From assembly GCA_003241895.1 (NCBI GenBank), contig QBLY01000013.1, positions 1 to 64,000 of the forward strand: 64,000 nucleotides of DNA. Direction: 5' to 3'. Position numbers and translations under genes: made by a program. This document shows, in pieces, positions 60,834 through 64,000 of this stretch; position 1 is the stretch's first letter, and each line of letters begins with the position of its first letter. A model generated the notes under the pieces. The model was given only the letters and a program-made list of their open reading frames with translations. It was not told the origin of the DNA and did no database searches. The stretch is from Lysobacteraceae bacterium. Its GTDB lineage: Bacteria > Pseudomonadota > Gammaproteobacteria > Xanthomonadales > Xanthomonadaceae.

Positions 60834-62027
60834 TTATTTGCTGGCGGCCGCGGCGGGCGCGGGCGCGGACGGTTCCGGGGTGGAGGCGCTGGCGGCACCG
60901 GCCTCGACGGCCTTGGCGTCGCCACCGGGCTTCACTTTCTGCAGGCCTTCGACGATCACGCGGTCGCCGGCGCGCAGGCCGTCGTCCACCAACCACTGGT
61001 CCCCGAGGGTGTGGCTGGTCTGCACGGTGCGCTGTTCGACCTTGCCGTCCGGCGTCACCACCATCGCCACGGCGTGGCCCTTGGCGTCGCGGGTAATGCC
61101 CTGCTGCGGCACCAGGATGCCGTTCGGGCGCTGGCCCATGTCCACCACGGCACGCACGTACATGCCCGGGAGCAATAAGCTTTCCGCGTTCGGCACCAGC
61201 ACGCGCAGCGCGTAGCTGCCGGTGGTGGGGTCCACGGTGACGCCGGCGAACTCCAGCCGGCCGTCCTGGCCGTAGGGGCTGCCGTCCTCGAGCAGGATCT
61301 TCACCGGCACGCCGTCGGCCTGCTCGAGGGTGCCCGCGGCCAGCTCCTTGCGCAGCGCCAGCAGTTCGGTGCTCGACTGGGCCAGGTCCACGTACATCGG
61401 GTCGAGCTGTTGGATGGTGGCCAGGGCCTGGGCCTGGTTGGCAGTGACCAGCGCACCCTGGGTGACCGACGACTTGCCGATGCGGCCGCTGATGGGCGCG
61501 GTGATGCTGGCGTACCCCAGCGTCACTTCGGTGGACTGCAGGTTGGCGCGCGCGGCAGCCACGTCGGCCTGGGCCTGCTGGAAGGCGGCGGCGGCGCGCT
61601 CGTTGTCCTGGGCGCTGACGAGCTTGGCAGCGGCCAGCTCCCTTGAACGGTTCGCCGCCAGGCGCGAGGACGTCAACGCCGCCTCGGCACCGGCCAGGGC
61701 GGCGCGGGCGCTGTCGCGGGTGGCGCGGTAGGCGGAGGCGTCGATCTCGTACAGCGGGTCGCCCGCCTTCACCAGCGAGCCCTCTTCGAACAGGCGGCCC
61801 TTGATGATGCCGGTCACCTGCGGCCGCACTTCGGCCACCAGGAAGGGCGTGGTGCGGCCCGCCAGCTCACGGGTCAGGCGCACGGGCTGGTCCTTCAGCG
61901 TGACCACGGCGACCTCGGGCGTGGGCATGGCCTGCGGCGCGGGCTCACCGCCGCAGGCGGACAGGGCCAGGGCGCCGGAAACGGCGAGCAGCAGGGAAAA
62001 CCGGGACGCGGTGCGGACGGCAGCCAT
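60834..62027 (-). CDS. RND efflux periplasmic adaptor lipoprotein (AcrA/MexA type)
   Basis: A 397-residue membrane-fusion protein. The signal ends LALSACGG, a lipobox, giving a lipid-anchored periplasmic protein. Then come the barrel-sandwich lipoyl-like half (VTGIIKGRLFEEGSLVKAGDPLYEID), an alpha-helical hairpin (~105-175, rich in Ala, Arg and Gln), the second lipoyl half (ASITAPISGRIGKS), and the beta-barrel and proximal domains. The C-terminal ~30 residues are Ala/Pro-rich. ATG 62027 yields the lipoprotein signal. First gene of the operon. Confidence 0.95.
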   Translation of the reverse strand: MAAVRTASRFSLLLAVSGALALSACGGEPAPQAMPTPEVAVVTLKDQPVRLTRELAGRTTPFLVAEVRPQVTGIIKGRLFEEGSLVKAGDPLYEIDASAYRATRDSARAALAGAEAALTSSRLAANRSRELAAAKLVSAQDNERAAAAFQQAQADVAAARANLQSTEVTLGYASITAPISGRIGKSSVTQGALVTANQAQALATIQQLDPMYVDLAQSSTELLALRKELAAGTLEQADGVPVKILLEDGSPYGQDGRLEFAGVTVDPTTGSYALRVLVPNAESLLLPGMYVRAVVDMGQRPNGILVPQQGITRDAKGHAVAMVVTPDGKVEQRTVQTSHTLGDQWLVDDGLRAGDRVIVEGLQKVKPGGDAKAVEAGAASASTPEPSAPAPAAAASK

Positions 62028-62085
62028 GGAAACCTCGATCTGGAGCGACGGGGACGGGGCAGCCCAGGCAGGCGCCCGCATCAAA

Positions 62086-62105
62086 GAATGAGTGAACGGT
62101 CATTC
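62086..62105 (-). promoter_or_regulatory. TetR operator candidate of the efflux operon
   Basis: GAATGAGTGAACGGTCATTC has perfect 6-bp ends (GAATGA/TCATTC) separated by 8 bp, the shape of many TetR-family sites. Its left end on the minus strand overlaps four bases of the -10 element, so binding would block the promoter. The regulator encoded last in the operon is the natural ligand. Confidence 0.7.
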
Positions 62106-62129
62106 TATTTTCTTAAGCTGAACTGTCAA
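62102..62129 (-). promoter_or_regulatory. Promoter of the efflux operon
   Basis: On the minus strand a consensus TTGACA (complement of 62124-62129) stands 16 bp before TAGAAT (complement of 62102-62107; five of six). The region around it (about 62100-62135) is markedly AT-richer than the rest of the window. Confidence 0.8.
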
Positions 62130-62180
62130 GTCCAGTAAGTCCCGAAAACCCGCTCCGGCGGCCTCGGACGGCCTTCTGGT

Positions 62181-62837
62181 TCAGCCGACAGCCAGATTCG
62201 CGGCCAGGGTGGCCGGCGGGACGCCGGGGGCATGCGGCAGCACGCCCAGGCAGGGCACCGGCAGCGCCTGCGCCACCAGCGCGATGTAGCGCGGCTCCAA
62301 GGGTTCGATGTTGCTGCCGATCCAGCCGTGCAGCCGGCAGCCGTCGGCCTGGATGGCACGGGCGGTGAGCCTCGCGTGGTTCAGGCAGCCCAGCCTAAGG
62401 CCGACCACCAGGATCACCGGCAGGTCCAGCGCCCGCACCAGGTCGGACTGCTCCAGGTCGTCGGCCAGGGGCGCCAGCCAGCCGCCGACGCCCTCCACCA
62501 CGATCTGCCCGGACAAGCCCTGCAGGTGCCGGTACGCCTCGACGATCGGCCCGAGGTGGATACGCACGCCCGCGCGCTCGGCGGCGATCTGCGGCGCGGT
62601 GGGTTCGGGCAGGGCGTAGGGATTCACCAGTGCGTAGTCCGGACGCGGGTCACTGGCGGCCTGCAGCGCCAGCGCGTCGTCGTTGCGCAGGCCCCCGGCG
62701 GTGGCCTCGCAGCCGCTGGCCACCGGCTTCATGCCCACGGCGCTGGCGCCGCCGGCGCGCAGCGCGTGCAGCAGCGCCACGCTGGAAAACGTCTTGCCCG
62801 CGCCGGTGTCGGTACCGGTGACGAAATACGATGCCAT
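62181..62837 (-). CDS. bioD: Dethiobiotin synthetase BioD
   Basis: A 218-residue ATP-dependent enzyme that closes the ureido ring of dethiobiotin from diaminopelargonic acid and CO2. The P-loop FVTGTDTGAGKTFSSVAL is at the N-terminus, followed by GMKPVASGCE, PQIAAERAGV and IVVEGVGGWLAPL. ATG follows directly after the TMEM175 gene stop (TGAATG), so both come from one message. No other biotin gene is in the window. Confidence 0.95.
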   Translation of the reverse strand: MASYFVTGTDTGAGKTFSSVALLHALRAGGASAVGMKPVASGCEATAGGLRNDDALALQAASDPRPDYALVNPYALPEPTAPQIAAERAGVRIHLGPIVEAYRHLQGLSGQIVVEGVGGWLAPLADDLEQSDLVRALDLPVILVVGLRLGCLNHARLTARAIQADGCRLHGWIGSNIEPLEPRYIALVAQALPVPCLGVLPHAPGVPPATLAANLAVG

Positions 62838-63569
62838 TCAGGTCTCCGTTTGCGCGCGTTGCCAGCGCGCCGATACGCGCCGCAATACCGGCGGCGCGAG
62901 GTTGAGAAGGAAGAAGATGAAGCCCGGCATTCCCAGCCAGATACCGCTTTGGGCCCGGGCCGGGATGGCCAGGGCCAGGCCCAGCGACAGCAGCGCCACC
63001 ACCGGCACCGCGCCCCAGTTCATGATTTCAAAGCGCGTGCGCGCCCGTTCGTGCAGCGACAGGCCCAGCGCGTCGCGCAGCCGCCACGCATGCCAGTACA
63101 GCGCCGTCATCACGGTGCCCAACAGCCCGAACGCCACCGCGAACATGATGAACATCGCCGGCACATCGCTGACGCTGTTGATGGTGAAGCCGGTGGGCAG
63201 GTAGCCGGCGGTAAGCGCGTTGAACAGGCTGGAGAACACCATGCGCATCGGGTACACGAAGATCAGCACCAGGAACACCAGCAGCACGCCCAGGCGCCGG
63301 CTGGTGGTGTCATCCAGGCCATAGCGACGGCTCCAGTCGGCGTGCGCCGACCAGCAGCGCATGATCAGCAGGAAGCAGCCCGCATACGCCGGCACCGCCT
63401 TCATCGCCAGCACCAGTTCGTCCACGCTGGCGGGGATGTCGTTGCCGGCAATCACCACCAGGGTGAGCGCGAATGCGAACGCCGCATCCACGAAGGCTTC
63501 CAGCCGCGTGGCCTGTGCGCCGCGGTCGCGGAAACCGTCGGCGGAAATCATTTCGGGTGCGTTGGACAT
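62838..63569 (-). CDS. TMEM175/DUF1211-like potassium channel protein
   Basis: A 243-residue membrane protein with about six helices. The N-terminal helix has RLEAFVDAAFAFALTLVVI, a variant of the TMEM175 selectivity motif RxxxFSD in which Ser is replaced by Val. Bacterial TMEM175 proteins form tetrameric potassium channels with one six-helix unit per subunit. Conductance here is not certain because of the motif change. The stop touches the bioD start, a coupling without obvious functional sense. Confidence 0.8.
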   Translation of the reverse strand: MSNAPEMISADGFRDRGAQATRLEAFVDAAFAFALTLVVIAGNDIPASVDELVLAMKAVPAYAGCFLLIMRCWSAHADWSRRYGLDDTTSRRLGVLLVFLVLIFVYPMRMVFSSLFNALTAGYLPTGFTINSVSDVPAMFIMFAVAFGLLGTVMTALYWHAWRLRDALGLSLHERARTRFEIMNWGAVPVVALLSLGLALAIPARAQSGIWLGMPGFIFFLLNLAPPVLRRVSARWQRAQTET

Positions 63570-63635
63570 GGCCGGACTTTACCAGCAGGCCCCGCCGGCC
63601 GCGCTACACTCCGGGCTTAACGCGCAAGGACCCCC

Positions 63636-64000
63636 ATGTTCCAGGCCAATAACCTCAGCGGCGACAAGACCGAGCAGTACGCACAGCTCCTGGAACAGGC
63701 CCGCGGCCTGATGCACGGCGAGCGCGACCGCACGGCGAACGCGGCCAATCTATCGTCGCTGGTGTTCCATGCCCTGCCCGGCCTGAACTGGGTGGGCTTT
63801 TACTTCTTCGACGGCACCGAACTGGTGGTGGGTCCGTTCCAGGGCCATCCGGCCTGCGTGCGCATCGCCCTGGGCCGCGGCGTGTGCGGCACCGCGGCCG
63901 TCACGCGCCAAACCCAGCGCATTGCCGACGTGGACGCATTCCCGGGGCACATTCCCTGCGACTCCGCTTCACGTTCGGAGCTGGTGGTGCCGCTGTATCG
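63636..64000 (+). CDS. msrC: Free methionine-(R)-sulfoxide reductase (GAF type), 5' part
   Basis: The first 121 residues of a GAF-domain enzyme that reduces free methionine-R-sulfoxide; the gene runs off the right edge. The family cysteines are visible in GRGVCGTAAV and HIPCDSASRSELV, with NWVGFYFF and GPFQGHPACVRI upstream (a third Cys). AAGGA lies 5 nt before ATG 63636. The missing C-terminal ~40 residues do not contain further catalytic cysteines in known members. Confidence 0.92.
   Translation, partial: MFQANNLSGDKTEQYAQLLEQARGLMHGERDRTANAANLSSLVFHALPGLNWVGFYFFDGTELVVGPFQGHPACVRIALGRGVCGTAAVTRQTQRIADVDAFPGHIPCDSASRSELVVPLY

Noticed and set aside
58746-61178. An 810-codon plus-strand frame opposite the RND pump
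   Set aside because: His/Arg/Gln-rich antisense of an RND pump gene; no supporting motif or ribosome site.

Overview
The window is high-GC, densely coded DNA whose gene content points to a gammaproteobacterium of the Xanthomonadaceae/Lysobacteraceae type (Lysobacter, Luteimonas and relatives). This placement is an inference from gene families and gene order (DUF3426 protein-fis-purH-purD, bactofilin-erpA-nudC-ampE, AcnD/PrpF methylcitrate genes, an SmeDE-like efflux operon, egtB-egtD), not from a marker gene. No integrated phage, insertion sequence, transposase or CRISPR array was seen. The only RNA gene found is one tRNA-Met(CAT).

Layout. 1-3.9 kb: end of a DUF3426 membrane protein, fis, purH and purD. 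3.9-17 kb: an accessory-looking locus of secreted or surface proteins. It holds a short secreted Ig-like/Calx-beta protein, a Tat-exported flavin amine oxidase, a sulfotransferase, a DUF6916 protein, a GNAT acetyltransferase, three paralogous tail-collar proteins and a 2129-residue Ig-repeat autotransporter. The short Ig-like protein is a paralogue of the first ~425 residues of the autotransporter. 17-24 kb: an MFS-PlsC fusion, a zinc-ribbon/CD225 protein coupled to a DUF2752 protein, then a five-gene minus-strand operon (DUF6776, bactofilin, erpA, nudC, ampE) and DUF4126. 24-29.4 kb: a REC-GGDEF-EAL protein with degenerate active sites, followed at once by a hybrid histidine kinase. 29.5-33 kb: a subtilase, bacterioferritin, Fur-controlled bfd, rppH and tRNA-Met.

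33-39 kb: a broken HD-domain gene, a GDPD lipoprotein, and a cluster (SDR, bicupin, esterase/Baeyer-Villiger monooxygenase fusion) that makes sense as alcohol-ketone-ester degradation. 39-45 kb: a TyrA with chorismate mutase at its C-terminus, a flavodoxin-fold reductase, egtD-egtB and a divergent class V PLP enzyme that could be the EgtE lyase. 44.6-49 kb: acnD and prpF with a parDE toxin-antitoxin pair lodged between them. 49-57 kb: an Omp85-like outer-membrane protein, a Tat-exported intradiol dioxygenase, a coupled pair of small unknown genes, an M16 protease, an SDR with a signal peptide, and queD. 57-62 kb: an RND efflux operon (adaptor-pump-TetR) behind a near-consensus promoter with an overlapping operator. 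62-64 kb: bioD, a TMEM175-like channel and the start of a free-methionine-sulfoxide reductase.

The DNA-level signal that stands out is a family of long inverted repeats sharing GGGGTCAG at their outer ends (884-975, 29415-29468, 31077-31129, 57015-57077). Each copy sits 0-6 nt behind the stop codon of a gene. Several well-formed regulatory sites can also be read directly: a Fur-type box over the bfd promoter, the parD promoter with a 17-bp palindrome, and the efflux promoter with a 20-bp inverted repeat.
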